A DNA stretch of 64,000 bases from Streptomyces sp. TBY4. GTDB lineage: Bacteria; Actinomycetota; Actinomycetes; Streptomycetales; Streptomycetaceae. This document shows, one piece after another, positions 8,199-16,765 of the stretch. Each line of letters begins with the position of its first letter. Position 1 is the first letter of the stretch. Made by a program: the position numbers and the translations under genes. The notes under the pieces are model-generated. The model saw nothing but the letters and a program-made list of their open reading frames with translations, was not told where the DNA came from and ran no database searches. The DNA is taken from the NCBI RefSeq assembly GCF_024213195.1, contig NZ_JANAVF010000013.1, positions 124,001 through 188,000 of the forward strand, read 5' to 3'.

Positions 8199-8975
8199 AT
8201 GGGCGAAGCACAAGCAATACGAGCAGGTGACGGCGATGGCCGCGGTGCTCTCGGCAGCATGCTGTCGGGAATCGCCGTGGCCATCGGCTTTGTGCTCTTC
8301 CTCGGCGGGTTCGTGTGGGGGGCCGTCGTGTACCAGCCGTACACGGTGCCGACCGACTCGATGGTGCCGACGGTGCAGCCCGGGGACCGGGTGCTGGCGC
8401 AGCGCATCGACGGGGGCGAGGTCCGCCGCGGGGACGTGGTGATCTTCAAGGACGAGCAGTGGAGCGATTCGCCGATGGTCAAGCGGGTCGTCGGCATCGG
8501 CGGGGACACGGTCAAGTGCTGCGGTGCGGGTGGCCGGCTCGTCCTGAACGGCAAGGAACTGGACGAGCCGTACATCGAGGTGGCGAAGCTCGACTTGGAG
8601 GGTGCTCCGGAGGTCCCCGCCTCCGGGACGTCGTTCGAGGTGACGGTGCCGGAGGGCAACCTCTTCCTGCTCGGCGACCGGCGCGGAGCCTCGCTGGACT
8701 CCCGGGCCCACCTGACGGAGGCCGGACAGGGGACGGTGGCCCGCTCGGCGGTGACGGGACGCGTCGATGCCCTCGCGTGGCCCTCCATGTCGATGGTGGA
8801 ACGGCCCAAGGCCTACGCCGCCCTGCCCGGCGGGATCTCTGCGGCGGGGCCGCTGCCGCTCCAGGTGGCCGCGGTGGTGGTGGGAGCCGCCCTGGTGGTG
8901 CTCGGAGCCGCGTACGGGCCGGTCGTACGGGTTCTCGGGCGCGGGCGGAGGCGGGAGCGGGCCGATGTCGGCTGA
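8199..8975 (+). CDS. sipZ: Type I signal peptidase SipZ
   Basis: The 258-residue protein is the most compact of the four. It has an N-terminal membrane span (GIAVAIGFVLFLGGFVWGAVV), the Ser box PTDSMVPTV, the Lys in VKRVVGIGGDT, LLGDRRGASLDSRAH (Arg replaces the His seen in the other three) and a C-terminal span. ATG 8199 is used; an in-frame GTG at 8184 is possible. It overlaps the nudix gene by 11 bases, matching the S. lividans arrangement in which sipZ heads a separate operon with unrelated genes. Confidence 0.9.
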   Translation: MGEAQAIRAGDGDGRGALGSMLSGIAVAIGFVLFLGGFVWGAVVYQPYTVPTDSMVPTVQPGDRVLAQRIDGGEVRRGDVVIFKDEQWSDSPMVKRVVGIGGDTVKCCGAGGRLVLNGKELDEPYIEVAKLDLEGAPEVPASGTSFEVTVPEGNLFLLGDRRGASLDSRAHLTEAGQGTVARSAVTGRVDALAWPSMSMVERPKAYAALPGGISAAGPLPLQVAAVVVGAALVVLGAAYGPVVRVLGRGRRRERADVG

Positions 8976-9465
8976 GGCGAAGGCAGGGCCGCGGAAGGTG
9001 GCCCGGGTGGTCCTGCTGGACCCCGAGGACCGGATCCTGCTGCTGCACGGCTTCGAGCCGGGGAACCCGGCGGACGACTGGTGGTTCACCCCCGGAGGGG
9101 GGCTGGAGGGGGCCGAGACCCGGGAACAGGCCGCGCTGCGCGAGCTGGCGGAGGAGACCGGGATCACCGACGTGGAGCTGGGGCCGGTGCTGTGGCACCG
9201 CTACTGCTCGTTCCCCTTCGACGGGCGCCGCTGGGAGCAGGACGAGTGGTACTTCCTGGCCCGGACCAGCCAGACGGCGACGGTGCTGGGCGGCCTCACC
9301 GAACTGGAGCGCCGAAGCGTCTCGGGGACCAGGTGGTGGACCTCCGAGGAACTTCTGTCGGCCCATGAGACGGTGTACCCGACCAGACTCGCAGAGCTGC
9401 TCCGCACGCTGCTCGACGACGGTCCCCCGGGTGCGCCCGTGAACCTGGCCCCGGAAATCGTTTAG
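8965..9465 (+). CDS. NUDIX hydrolase
   Basis: A 166-residue NUDIX-fold pyrophosphohydrolase. It has a perfect Nudix box (G-x5-E-x7-REL-A-EE-T-GI) at about residues 44-66, preceded by DDWWFTPGG. Substrates of the superfamily are nucleoside diphosphates linked to another moiety; the actual substrate cannot be told from sequence. The start overlaps sipZ by 11 bases, so it is coupled to a signal peptidase without an obvious functional link. Confidence 0.9.
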   Translation: MSAEAKAGPRKVARVVLLDPEDRILLLHGFEPGNPADDWWFTPGGGLEGAETREQAALRELAEETGITDVELGPVLWHRYCSFPFDGRRWEQDEWYFLARTSQTATVLGGLTELERRSVSGTRWWTSEELLSAHETVYPTRLAELLRTLLDDGPPGAPVNLAPEIV

Positions 9466-9520
9466 GGGCGCACGGGCCTGGCGCACAATAGGGGGACGCA
9501 CGGCTGAAGGGGAACATGCC

Positions 9521-9829
9521 ATGAGTGCCGAGGACCTCGAGAAGTACGAGACCGAGATGGAGCTGAAGCTCTATCGCGAGTACCGCGACGTCGTCGGGCT
9601 GTTCAAGTATGTGATCGAGACCGAACGCCGTTTCTACCTCACCAACGATTACGAGATGCAGGTGCACTCGGTTCAGGGGGAGGTCTTTTTCGAGGTCTCG
9701 ATGGCCGACGCGTGGGTCTGGGACATGTACAGACCGGCCCGGTTCGTCAAGCAGGTGCGGGTGCTGACCTTCAAGGACGTGAACATCGAGGAGCTCAACA
9801 AGAGCGATCTCGAACTTCCGGGCAGCTGA
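9521..9829 (+). CDS. DUF2469 family protein
   Basis: A 102-residue soluble protein rich in acidic and aromatic residues (MSAEDLEKYETEMELKLYRE...VDMYRP-like region DMYRPARFVKQV). It matches the conserved actinobacterial DUF2469 family found between the signal peptidase and yraN genes in Mycobacterium and Streptomyces. The function is unknown; conserved synteny with a DNA-processing block (yraN-comM-dprA) is the only hint. AGGGGAAC precedes the ATG. Confidence 0.85.
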   Translation: MSAEDLEKYETEMELKLYREYRDVVGLFKYVIETERRFYLTNDYEMQVHSVQGEVFFEVSMADAWVWDMYRPARFVKQVRVLTFKDVNIEELNKSDLELPGS

Positions 9830-9959
9830 GTCCCTCGCCTGGTTCCACCGCCTGATTCCCTCGCCGGGGTGATGCGGTTGTCCACATCGCCCCGGCCGTC
9901 CACCAAGATCCACTGGGTGGGCGGGGACGCGGGATCGTCGGTGCCGGAGGTGGTGCCGG

Positions 9960-10331
9960 ATGAACGCGAAGGGCGTGGCACAGCAGGCATTGGGGCGGTA
10001 CGGCGAGGACCTCGCGACGCGGAGGCTGGCCGAGGCCGGCATGACCGTGATCGCGCGGAACTGGCGGTGCCGCGGCGGGGAGATCGACATCGTGGCCCGG
10101 GACGGGGACGCCCTCGTCGTCTGCGAGGTCAAGACCCGGCGGGCGGGGGAGTTCGAGCATCCCATGGCCGCGCTGCGGCCCGCCAAGGCCGAGCGCTTGC
10201 GCAGGCTCGCCGGCCGCTGGCTGGCCGACCACGGGGGACCGCCCCCGGGCGGGGTGCGCATCGACCTCGTCGGGGTCCTCCTGCCGCGGCGCGGCGCGCC
10301 CGTGGTGGAGCACGTCAGGGGGGCGGCCTGA
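9960..10331 (+). CDS. yraN: YraN/UPF0102 endonuclease-fold protein
   Basis: The 123-residue protein has the restriction-endonuclease-like core of the YraN family: the pair E..(10-15)..ExK in RGGEIDIVARDGDALVVCEVKTRR (about residues 39-62). YraN resembles Holliday-junction resolvases; its true role is unsettled. GGAGG lies eight bases before the ATG. The stop overlaps comM by one base, giving the conserved yraN-comM-dprA order. Confidence 0.9.
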   Translation: MNAKGVAQQALGRYGEDLATRRLAEAGMTVIARNWRCRGGEIDIVARDGDALVVCEVKTRRAGEFEHPMAALRPAKAERLRRLAGRWLADHGGPPPGGVRIDLVGVLLPRRGAPVVEHVRGAA

Positions 10332-11953
10332 TGGGGTTCGCACGGGCCTGCTCGGTGGCCCTCGTGGGCGTCGACGGCGTGGTGGTGGAGGTGCAGGCCG
10401 ACCTGGAGCCCGGGGTCGCCACCTTCGCCCTGGTGGGACTGCCCGACAAGACCCTGGTCGAGAGCCGGGACCGGGTCAGGGCGGCCGTGGTCAACTCGGG
10501 CGCCGCCTGGCCGCAGAAGAAGCTCACCGTCGGCCTCAGCCCGGCGTCGGTCCCGAAGAGCGGCGCGGGCTTCGATCTGGCCGTGGCGGCAGCCGTGCTG
10601 GGCGCCGCCGAAGTGGTCGACCCGAAGACGATCGCCGACCTCGTCCTCATCGGGGAGCTGGGGCTGGACGGTCGCGTGCGTCCCGTCCGCGGGATCCTGC
10701 CGGCGGTCCTCGCCGCCGCCGAGGCCGGATACCGGCAGGTCGTGGTCCCGCAGCAGTGCGCGGCCGAGGCCATGCTCGTCCCGGACGTCTCGGTGCTCGG
10801 GGTGCGCAGCCTGCGGCAGCTGATCGCGGTGCTCACCGAAGGGGAGGTCCCCGAGGAGGATCCGCCGGATCCGCCCGGGCGGCCGGACCCGATGCTCGCC
10901 GGGCTGGTCGTCCTGGGCGCCGGACTCGGCACCGGGGTGGCCCGCGACGGCGACGGGCGGGACGTCCCGGATCTCGCCGACGTCGCCGGACAGCACGCGG
11001 CGCGCCGGGCCCTGGAAGTGGCGGCCGCCGGGGGGCACCACCTCTTCCTGAGCGGACCGCCGGGCGCGGGCAAGACGATGCTGGCCGAGCGGATCCCCTG
11101 GATCCTGCCCCCGCTCACCCGGCAGGACTCCCTGGAGGTCACGGCCGTCCACTCGGTCGCGGGAATCCTCCCCCCGGGCGAACCGCTCGTCGCCCGGCCC
11201 CCGTACTGCGCCCCGCACCACTCGGCGACCATGCAGTCCCTCGTCGGGGGCGGGGCCGGGGTGGCCAGGCCCGGGGCGGTGTCACTGGCACACCGGGGGG
11301 TGCTGTTCCTCGACGAGGCCGCCGAGTTCAGCAGCAAGGCCCTGGACGCCCTGAGGCAGCCCCTCGAAGCGGGACACGTGGTCATCGCCCGGGCGGCCGG
11401 GGTGGTGCGCCTGCCGGCCCGGTTCCTGATGGTGCTGGCCGCCAACCCCTGTCCCTGCGGGCGGCACACCCTGCACGGGACCGGATGCGACTGCCCGGCC
11501 TCGGTGGTCCGCCGCTACCAGGCCCGGCTGTCGGGGCCGCTGCTGGACCGGGTGGACCTGCGGGTGGAGGTCGAGCCGGTCACCCGCTCCGATCTGCTGG
11601 GGCGCGGCGGCCGCGGCGAAGCCACGGCGCTGGTCGCGGCCCGGGTCCGGGAGGCCCGCGACCGGGCGGCCGTCCGGCTCGACGGCACCCCCTGGCGGCT
11701 CAACGCGGAGGTCCCGGGCCACGAACTGCGGACCCGCTGGCCCGCCGAGCCGGGAGCACTGGCCCAGGCCGAGCGGGACCTGGAGCGGGGCCTGCTGACC
11801 GCACGGGGGCTCGACCGGGTGCTCCGGGTCGCCTGGACGGTGGCCGACCTGAGGAGCCGGGACCGCCCCGACGCCCTGGACGTGGCGGTCGCCCTCGAAC
11901 TGCGCACCGGGATCGCCCGCGGAGCCGCCGCGCACCTGGACGCCGCCTCATGA
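10331..11953 (+). CDS. comM: ComM/YifB-type Mg-chelatase-like AAA+ ATPase
   Basis: The 540-residue protein has an N-terminal Lon-protease-like fold domain (ARACSVALVGVDGVVVEV...GLPDKTLVESRDRVRAA), then an AAA+ module with Walker A GPPGAGKTM (about residue 243) and Walker B VLFLDEAAEF. A CPCG cysteine cluster and a Mg-chelatase-like C-terminus follow. ComM is a branch-migration helicase that helps integrate incoming DNA in naturally competent bacteria. It overlaps dprA by four bases (ATGA). Natural transformation is not established in Streptomyces, so a general recombination role is more likely. Confidence 0.93.
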   Translation: MGFARACSVALVGVDGVVVEVQADLEPGVATFALVGLPDKTLVESRDRVRAAVVNSGAAWPQKKLTVGLSPASVPKSGAGFDLAVAAAVLGAAEVVDPKTIADLVLIGELGLDGRVRPVRGILPAVLAAAEAGYRQVVVPQQCAAEAMLVPDVSVLGVRSLRQLIAVLTEGEVPEEDPPDPPGRPDPMLAGLVVLGAGLGTGVARDGDGRDVPDLADVAGQHAARRALEVAAAGGHHLFLSGPPGAGKTMLAERIPWILPPLTRQDSLEVTAVHSVAGILPPGEPLVARPPYCAPHHSATMQSLVGGGAGVARPGAVSLAHRGVLFLDEAAEFSSKALDALRQPLEAGHVVIARAAGVVRLPARFLMVLAANPCPCGRHTLHGTGCDCPASVVRRYQARLSGPLLDRVDLRVEVEPVTRSDLLGRGGRGEATALVAARVREARDRAAVRLDGTPWRLNAEVPGHELRTRWPAEPGALAQAERDLERGLLTARGLDRVLRVAWTVADLRSRDRPDALDVAVALELRTGIARGAAAHLDAAS

Positions 11954-13134
11954 CCGCCGCGACGCCGGCCCCGGGAACCGGCCCGGTGCCGGAGGCGGAG
12001 CCCGCGGACGAACTGCTCGCGCGGGCCGCGCTGACCCGGGTCCTGGAACCCGGCGAGGAGCACGGCGGGCGCTGGCTGCGGACGTACGGGGCCGTCGGGC
12101 TGATACGGCTGCTGACCGGGCCCGTACCGGAGCCCGGGGTGCTGACCGGGGTCGGCGCCGAGCGGCTCGCCGGATACCGCCGCCGGGCCGCCGCCGCCGA
12201 TCCCCGGCGGGACCTGGCGGTCGCCGCCGGGGCCGGGGGACGGTTCCTCTGCCCCGGGTCGGCGGAGTGGCCGAGTCAGCTGGACGACCTCGGCGACGCC
12301 CGGCCCGTCGGGCTGTGGGTGCGGGGCAGGCCGGGCCTGCGGGCCTGGGCCCTGCGCTCCGTGGCGGTCGTGGGAGCCCGCGCGTGCACCCCGTACGGGG
12401 CACACATGGCCCAGACCCTCGCCGGTGAACTCGCCGAGCGCGGCTGGGTGGTCGTCTCGGGCGCCGCCTACGGGATCGACGGCGCCGCCCACCGCGGCGC
12501 CCTCGCCGCCGGCGGGGCCACGGCAGGGGTGCTGGCCTGCGGGGTGGACGTGCCCTACCCGCGCGGGCACGCCGGACTGCTCGGCCGGATCGCCGCCCAG
12601 GGACTGCTGCTCGGAGAGCTGCCGCCGGGCAGCCATCCCACGCCGAGCCGTTTCGTCCTGCGCAACCGCGTCATCGCGGCCCTGACCCGGGGCACGGTCG
12701 TCGTGGAGGCGGCCCACCGCAGCGGGTCCCTGGTCACCGCCCGGCGGGCCCAGGCGCTGGGGAGGATCACCATGGGCATCCCCGGTCCGGCCACCAGCGG
12801 ACTGTCGGCCGGGGTGCACGAACTGCTGCGCGGGGAGGCCTCGCTGGTCACGGACGCGGCGGAGGTCATCGAGCTGGTCGGAGGGATGGGGGAGCTGGCC
12901 CCCGAGCGGCGGGGCCCGGTGGTCGCCCGGGACCTGCTGGGTCCCGAGGTGGTCCGGGTGCTCGACGCCCTTCCGGCGGGGCGCCGCGCCGATCCGGAGG
13001 AGGTGGCCCTCGCGGCGGGCACCGGCACCGATGAAGTCATCGGCAGACTGTACGAACTTCACTCTCTGGGGTTCGTCGAACGGCAGGGCGACGGCTGGCA
13101 GTTGACCCCGAAGCGGCCGGGAGGAGGCGCATAA
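11950..13134 (+). CDS. dprA: DNA-processing protein DprA
   Basis: DprA binds single-stranded DNA and loads RecA. The 394-residue protein has a helix-hairpin-like N-terminus and the Rossmann-fold core (SVAVVGARACTPYG, VVSGAAYGIDGAAHRGAL, VLACGVDVPYPRGH, SRFVLRNRVIAALTRGTVVVEA, SGSLVTARRAQALGR). The C-terminal winged-helix remnant (LYELHSLGFVERQGDGWQL) matches the DprA DML1-like domain. It is translationally coupled to comM. Confidence 0.93.
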   Translation: MTAATPAPGTGPVPEAEPADELLARAALTRVLEPGEEHGGRWLRTYGAVGLIRLLTGPVPEPGVLTGVGAERLAGYRRRAAAADPRRDLAVAAGAGGRFLCPGSAEWPSQLDDLGDARPVGLWVRGRPGLRAWALRSVAVVGARACTPYGAHMAQTLAGELAERGWVVVSGAAYGIDGAAHRGALAAGGATAGVLACGVDVPYPRGHAGLLGRIAAQGLLLGELPPGSHPTPSRFVLRNRVIAALTRGTVVVEAAHRSGSLVTARRAQALGRITMGIPGPATSGLSAGVHELLRGEASLVTDAAEVIELVGGMGELAPERRGPVVARDLLGPEVVRVLDALPAGRRADPEEVALAAGTGTDEVIGRLYELHSLGFVERQGDGWQLTPKRPGGGA

Positions 13135-13373
13135 AGCGGAGCCACCCGGCGAGGCGGTCGTTGACCTGGGGCGTTCCGGTGAAAGAGTGAAGCCGATGAG
13201 AGACGCGGTCTTCCCGGTGGCACCCGCCGGGACCGTGCGCCAGGCGCCGGTCCCGGGTCGCCCGCGCGAGTCGGGGCGCCCTTGCGGGCCCGCGCGATCC
13301 CGTACTCTTCGCGCACCGCGACACTTCCGTCACGCTACGCTCCCAAGGAATCCGGCTCCGGCAAAGGCGAAGC

Positions 13374-14207
13374 ATGCCCCAGCACACCTCAGGGTCCGAC
13401 CGCGCTGCGGTGCCCCCCGCTGCGCGCGGCAGCGAGCGGTCCACCGCGCCCTCGTCCCTGGAGGTGCTGTGGCGCTCGTACAAGGACTCGGGTGACGAGC
13501 GGCTGCGGGAGCAGCTGATCCTGCACTACTCGCCCCTCGTGAAGTACGTGGCGGGCCGGGTCAGCGTCGGCCTGCCGCCCAATGTGGAACAGGCGGACTT
13601 CGTCTCCTCCGGAGTCTTCGGACTGATCGACGCCATCGAGAAGTTCGACATCGAACGGTCCATCAAGTTCGAGACGTACGCGATCACCCGCATCCGCGGC
13701 GCGATGATCGACGAGCTGCGGGCGCTGGACTGGATCCCCCGCTCGGTGCGGCAGAAGGCGCGCGCGGTGGAACGGGCCTACGCCACGCTGGAGGCCCAGC
13801 TGCGGCGCACCCCGACCGAGCACGAGGTCGCCGGGGAGATGGGCATCGGGGTGGAGGATCTCCACGCCGTTTTCAGCCAGTTGTCGCTGGCCAACGTGGT
13901 CGCCCTGGAAGAGCTGCTGCACGTGGGCGGCGAGGGCGACCGCCTCTCCCTGATGGACACCCTGGAGGACACCGCCGCGGACAACCCGGTGGAGGTCGCG
14001 GAGGACCGGGAGCTGCGCCGGCTGCTGGCACGGGCCATCAACACGCTGCCCGAGCGGGAGAAGACGGTGGTGACCCTCTACTACTACGAGGGCCTCACGC
14101 TCGCCGAGATCGGCAACGTCCTCGGGGTCACCGAGAGCCGCGTCAGCCAGATCCACACCAAGTCGGTCCTGCAGCTGCGGGCGAAGCTGGCGGACGTCGG
14201 GCGCTGA
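13374..14207 (+). CDS. whiG: RNA polymerase sigma factor WhiG
   Basis: The 277-residue FliA/WhiG-class sigma factor commits aerial hyphae to sporulation by activating whiH and whiI. Region 2 is HYSPLVKYVAGRVSVGLP...FETYAITRIRGAMIDELRALDWIPRS, region 3 follows (RRTPTEHEVAGEMG), and region 4 is PEREKTVVTLYYYEGLTLAEIGNVLGVTESRVSQIHTKS. ATG 13374 is preceded by AAAGGCGAAG. The 239 bases upstream contain no gene that I can support. A dprA-whiG-rpsB neighbourhood is typical of Streptomyces. Confidence 0.95.
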   Translation: MPQHTSGSDRAAVPPAARGSERSTAPSSLEVLWRSYKDSGDERLREQLILHYSPLVKYVAGRVSVGLPPNVEQADFVSSGVFGLIDAIEKFDIERSIKFETYAITRIRGAMIDELRALDWIPRSVRQKARAVERAYATLEAQLRRTPTEHEVAGEMGIGVEDLHAVFSQLSLANVVALEELLHVGGEGDRLSLMDTLEDTAADNPVEVAEDRELRRLLARAINTLPEREKTVVTLYYYEGLTLAEIGNVLGVTESRVSQIHTKSVLQLRAKLADVGR

Positions 14208-14278
14208 ACCCGGACACCGGGTCGGGGGCGGGGCCGAGACCGTGCGACGGCCTTGCGGTACATCCGTAGAGTGGACGC

Positions 14279-14860
14279 GTGCCCAGGATTCGAGCGGCCT
14301 CCGTGGCCGAGCACCGGTCGATGCAGCGCGGCGCCCTGTTGGACGCCGCGCGTTCCCTGCTGTCCGAAGGCGGGACGGAAGCGCTGACCTTCCCCGCCCT
14401 CGCCGAGCGGACCGGCCTCGCCCGGTCCTCCGTGTACGAGTACTTCCGGTCCCGCGCGGCCGTCGTCGAAGAGCTGTGCGCGGTGGACTTCCCCGTGTGG
14501 GCGGCCGAGATCGAGGCGGCGATGTCCGAGGCGGAGACGCCGGAGGCCAAGATCGAGGCGTATGTGCGCAGCCAACTGGGGCTGGTGGGGGACAAGAGGC
14601 ACCGGGCGGTGGTGGCGATCTCGGCGAGCGAGCTGGACGCCGGGGCGCGGGAGAAGATCCGCGCGGCGCACGGCAGCCTGATCGCGATGATCGTGGAGGC
14701 GCTGGCCGCGCTCGGGCAGGCGGAGCCGAGGCTGGCCGCGATGCTGCTCCAGGGCGTGGTGGACGCCGCCGTCCGGCGGATCGAGGCGGGCGCGGGGGAG
14801 GAGCCCGTCGTGGTCACGGACGCGGCGGTGGCGATGGCCCTGCGGGGCGTCCTGGGCTGA
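14279..14860 (+). CDS. TetR-family transcriptional regulator
   Basis: The 193-residue protein has an N-terminal TetR helix-turn-helix (ALLDAARSLLSEGGTEALTFPALAERTGLARSSVYEYFRSRAAVVEEL, about residues 19-64). An all-helical ligand/dimer domain is rich in Ala and Glu. The start is GTG 14279. Its 3' end overlaps the convergent peptidase gene by 47 bases. The target is unknown; it lies in the conserved stretch between whiG and rpsB in Streptomyces. Confidence 0.85.
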   Translation: MPRIRAASVAEHRSMQRGALLDAARSLLSEGGTEALTFPALAERTGLARSSVYEYFRSRAAVVEELCAVDFPVWAAEIEAAMSEAETPEAKIEAYVRSQLGLVGDKRHRAVVAISASELDAGAREKIRAAHGSLIAMIVEALAALGQAEPRLAAMLLQGVVDAAVRRIEAGAGEEPVVVTDAAVAMALRGVLG

Positions 14861-15470
14861 TCCGCCCCGGCTCGGGCTCCGCCCCGGGATCCGGGTCCCG
14901 CTCGGGACCCGGGCCGCGGATCCCCGCCAGAGGGAGCAGGCGGGGGGCCGGGCGGGGGAGGAGCGCCAGGGGGTTGAGGTAGGCCTCCGCGCGGAGGAGC
15001 CCCCAGTGGAGGCAGGAGCGGGGGCAGTGCCGGCCTTCCGTGAGGAGGGCCACCACCTGTCCCGTCGTGACCTCGGCGCCCTCCGCCACCAGGGGGCGGA
15101 CCGGCTCGTAGGTCGTGCGCAGGCCGTTCGGGAGGGTCAGGGAGAGGACTCCGCGGCCCGCCACCTGGCCGGCGTAGTGGACCCGGCCCGGGCCCACCGC
15201 GCGTACCTCCGTGCCCACCGGGGCCGCCAGGTCCACCCCGCGGTGTCCCGCCGCGTACGGGGTCGGGGGCGGATCCCACCAGCGGACCACCGTGAGCGGG
15301 GCGGGGAGCGGGCGCCCGCCTGCGTCCCCCGCGGTGCCCGGCGGCCGCGGCGGCGCCGGGGCGGCCGGAGACGGGGGCGGGCCGGGGGCGGCCGGAGACG
15401 GCCCCGGTGCGGGGCCCGCGGGAAGAGCCAGGGTCAGTGTCAGGGCCAGGGTGAGCAGCAGCTTTGTCAT
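14814..15470 (-). CDS. Secreted M23-family (LytM-like) peptidase
   Basis: The 218-residue protein begins MTKLLLTLALTLTLALPAG, a short signal peptide, followed by a Pro/Ala/Gly linker and an M23 domain (about residues 70-160). The zinc-ligand motif HRGVDLAAP is present, and the distal HxH position reads LHWG; one of the usual metal-binding His residues is not obvious, so activity may be reduced. A Pro/Gly/Asp-rich C-terminal tail runs into the 3' end of the TetR gene. It is probably a cell-wall hydrolase or a degenerate LytM-type scaffold. Confidence 0.8.
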   Translation of the reverse strand: MTKLLLTLALTLTLALPAGPAPGPSPAAPGPPPSPAAPAPPRPPGTAGDAGGRPLPAPLTVVRWWDPPPTPYAAGHRGVDLAAPVGTEVRAVGPGRVHYAGQVAGRGVLSLTLPNGLRTTYEPVRPLVAEGAEVTTGQVVALLTEGRHCPRSCLHWGLLRAEAYLNPLALLPRPAPRLLPLAGIRGPGPERDPDPGAEPEPGRISPGRPAGPSPPPRP

Positions 15471-15722
15471 GGGCCTCAGGATTCCGCCCGCGGGGCCGGT
15501 CCCGCCCGGGCCTGTGGACGGGCGGGGCGCTGTGGACAACCGCGTCATCCGGCATACCACCGGGTCCCGTACACTTCTTGTGGCGATCCGGGTCACCGGG
15601 TCGACTTCGCACGCCCCAGCACCGGTCTCTCAGGCCAGGTGACAGCGTCTCTCGGTCCCCTCTTCGGGGGCAGGGCGCGACAGGGGCGTCAGGAACCAAA
15701 CCGAGAAAACAAGGAGATGGCC

Positions 15723-16628
15723 ATGGCCGTCGTAACGATGCGGGAGCTGCTGGAAAGCGGCGTCCACTTCGGTCACCAGACCCGCCGCTGGAACCCGAAG
15801 ATGAAGCGCTTCATCTTCACGGAGCGCAACGGCATCTACATCATCGACCTGCTGCAGTCGCTGTCGTACATCGACCGCGCCTACGAGTTCGTGAAGGAGA
15901 CCGTCGCCCACGGCGGTTCCATCATGTTCGTCGGTACCAAGAAGCAGGCCCAGGAGGCCATCGCCGAGCAGGCGACGCGCGTTGGTATGCCCTACGTCAA
16001 CCAGCGGTGGCTGGGTGGCATGCTCACCAACTTCTCCACCGTCTACAAGCGCCTTCAGCGTCTGAAGGAGCTTGAGGCGATCGACTTCGAGGACGTCGCC
16101 GCCTCGGGTCTCACCAAGAAGGAGCTCCTGGTCCTCTCCCGCGAGAAGATCAAGCTGGAGAAGACCCTCGGTGGTATCCGCGAGATGTCGAAGGTCCCCA
16201 GCGCCGTCTGGATCGTCGACACCAAGAAGGAGCACATCGCCGTCGGTGAGGCGCGCAAGCTCCACATCCCGGTCGTCGCGATCCTCGACACCAACTGCGA
16301 CCCCGACGAGGTCGACTACAAGATCCCGGGCAACGACGACGCGATCCGCTCCGTCACCCTGCTCACCCGCGTGATCGCCGACGCCGTCGCCGAGGGCCTC
16401 ATCGCCCGTTCCGGTGCCGCGACCGGTGACTCGAAGCCGGGCGAGAAGGCCGCCGCCGAGCCGCTCGCCGAGTGGGAGCGCGACCTCCTCGAGGGCGAGA
16501 AGAAGGCCGACGACGCCGAGGCCGCTCCGGCCGAGGCCGCTGTCGAGACCCCGGCCGTCGAGGCCGAGGCCGCTCCGGCCGCCGAGGTTGTCGCCGAGGC
16601 TCCGGCCGCCGACGCCGAGCAGGCCTGA
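15723..16628 (+). CDS. rpsB: 30S ribosomal protein S2
   Basis: The 301-residue protein MAVVTMRELLESGVHFGHQTRRWNPKM... has the full S2 core (FVGTKKQAQEAI, RWLGGMLTNFSTV, HIPVVAILDTNCDPD). An Ala/Glu/Pro-rich tail of about 60 residues is common in actinobacterial S2. AAGGAG at 15711-15716 sits directly against an in-frame ATG at 15717, so ATG 15723 with normal spacing is preferred. It starts the rpsB-tsf-pyrH-frr-cdsA order. Confidence 0.97.
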   Translation: MAVVTMRELLESGVHFGHQTRRWNPKMKRFIFTERNGIYIIDLLQSLSYIDRAYEFVKETVAHGGSIMFVGTKKQAQEAIAEQATRVGMPYVNQRWLGGMLTNFSTVYKRLQRLKELEAIDFEDVAASGLTKKELLVLSREKIKLEKTLGGIREMSKVPSAVWIVDTKKEHIAVGEARKLHIPVVAILDTNCDPDEVDYKIPGNDDAIRSVTLLTRVIADAVAEGLIARSGAATGDSKPGEKAAAEPLAEWERDLLEGEKKADDAEAAPAEAAVETPAVEAEAAPAAEVVAEAPAADAEQA

Positions 16629-16640
16629 CCCACTGAGAGC

Positions 16641-16662
16641 GCCCGGCGTTCACGCGCCGGGC
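16641..16662 (+). terminator. Hairpin after rpsB
   Basis: GCCCGGCG (16641-16648) pairs with CGCCGGGC (16655-16662) around TTCACG, 13 bases after the rpsB stop. It is probably a partial terminator that sets the S2:EF-Ts ratio. Confidence 0.55.
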
Positions 16663-16681
16663 ACTCGCAGCACGGACGATG

Positions 16682-16729
16682 ACGGCGGGGGAGCCGCACG
16701 CCACAAGCGTGCCTCCTCCGCCGTTCACC
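16682..16729 (+). promoter_or_regulatory. Second hairpin in the tsf leader
   Basis: ACGGCGGGGGAGCCGCACGC pairs imperfectly with GCGTGCCTCCTCCGCCGT around CACAA, only 37 bases before the tsf start. Together with the 16641 hairpin it makes the rpsB-tsf gap almost entirely structured, suggesting an attenuator or leader control. Confidence 0.45.
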
Positions 16730-16765
16730 CGTAGATCTACGACTTCGAGAGAGAATCACAGACTC

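Noticed and set aside
9830..9959. Terminator after the DUF2469 gene
   Set aside because: Several short complementary stretches (CCGCCC/GGGCGG) exist but no single stable stem stands out.
13187..13495. 102-codon forward frame before whiG
   Set aside because: It overlaps the whiG 5' end, has Arg/Pro/His-rich low-complexity composition and no ribosome-binding site.
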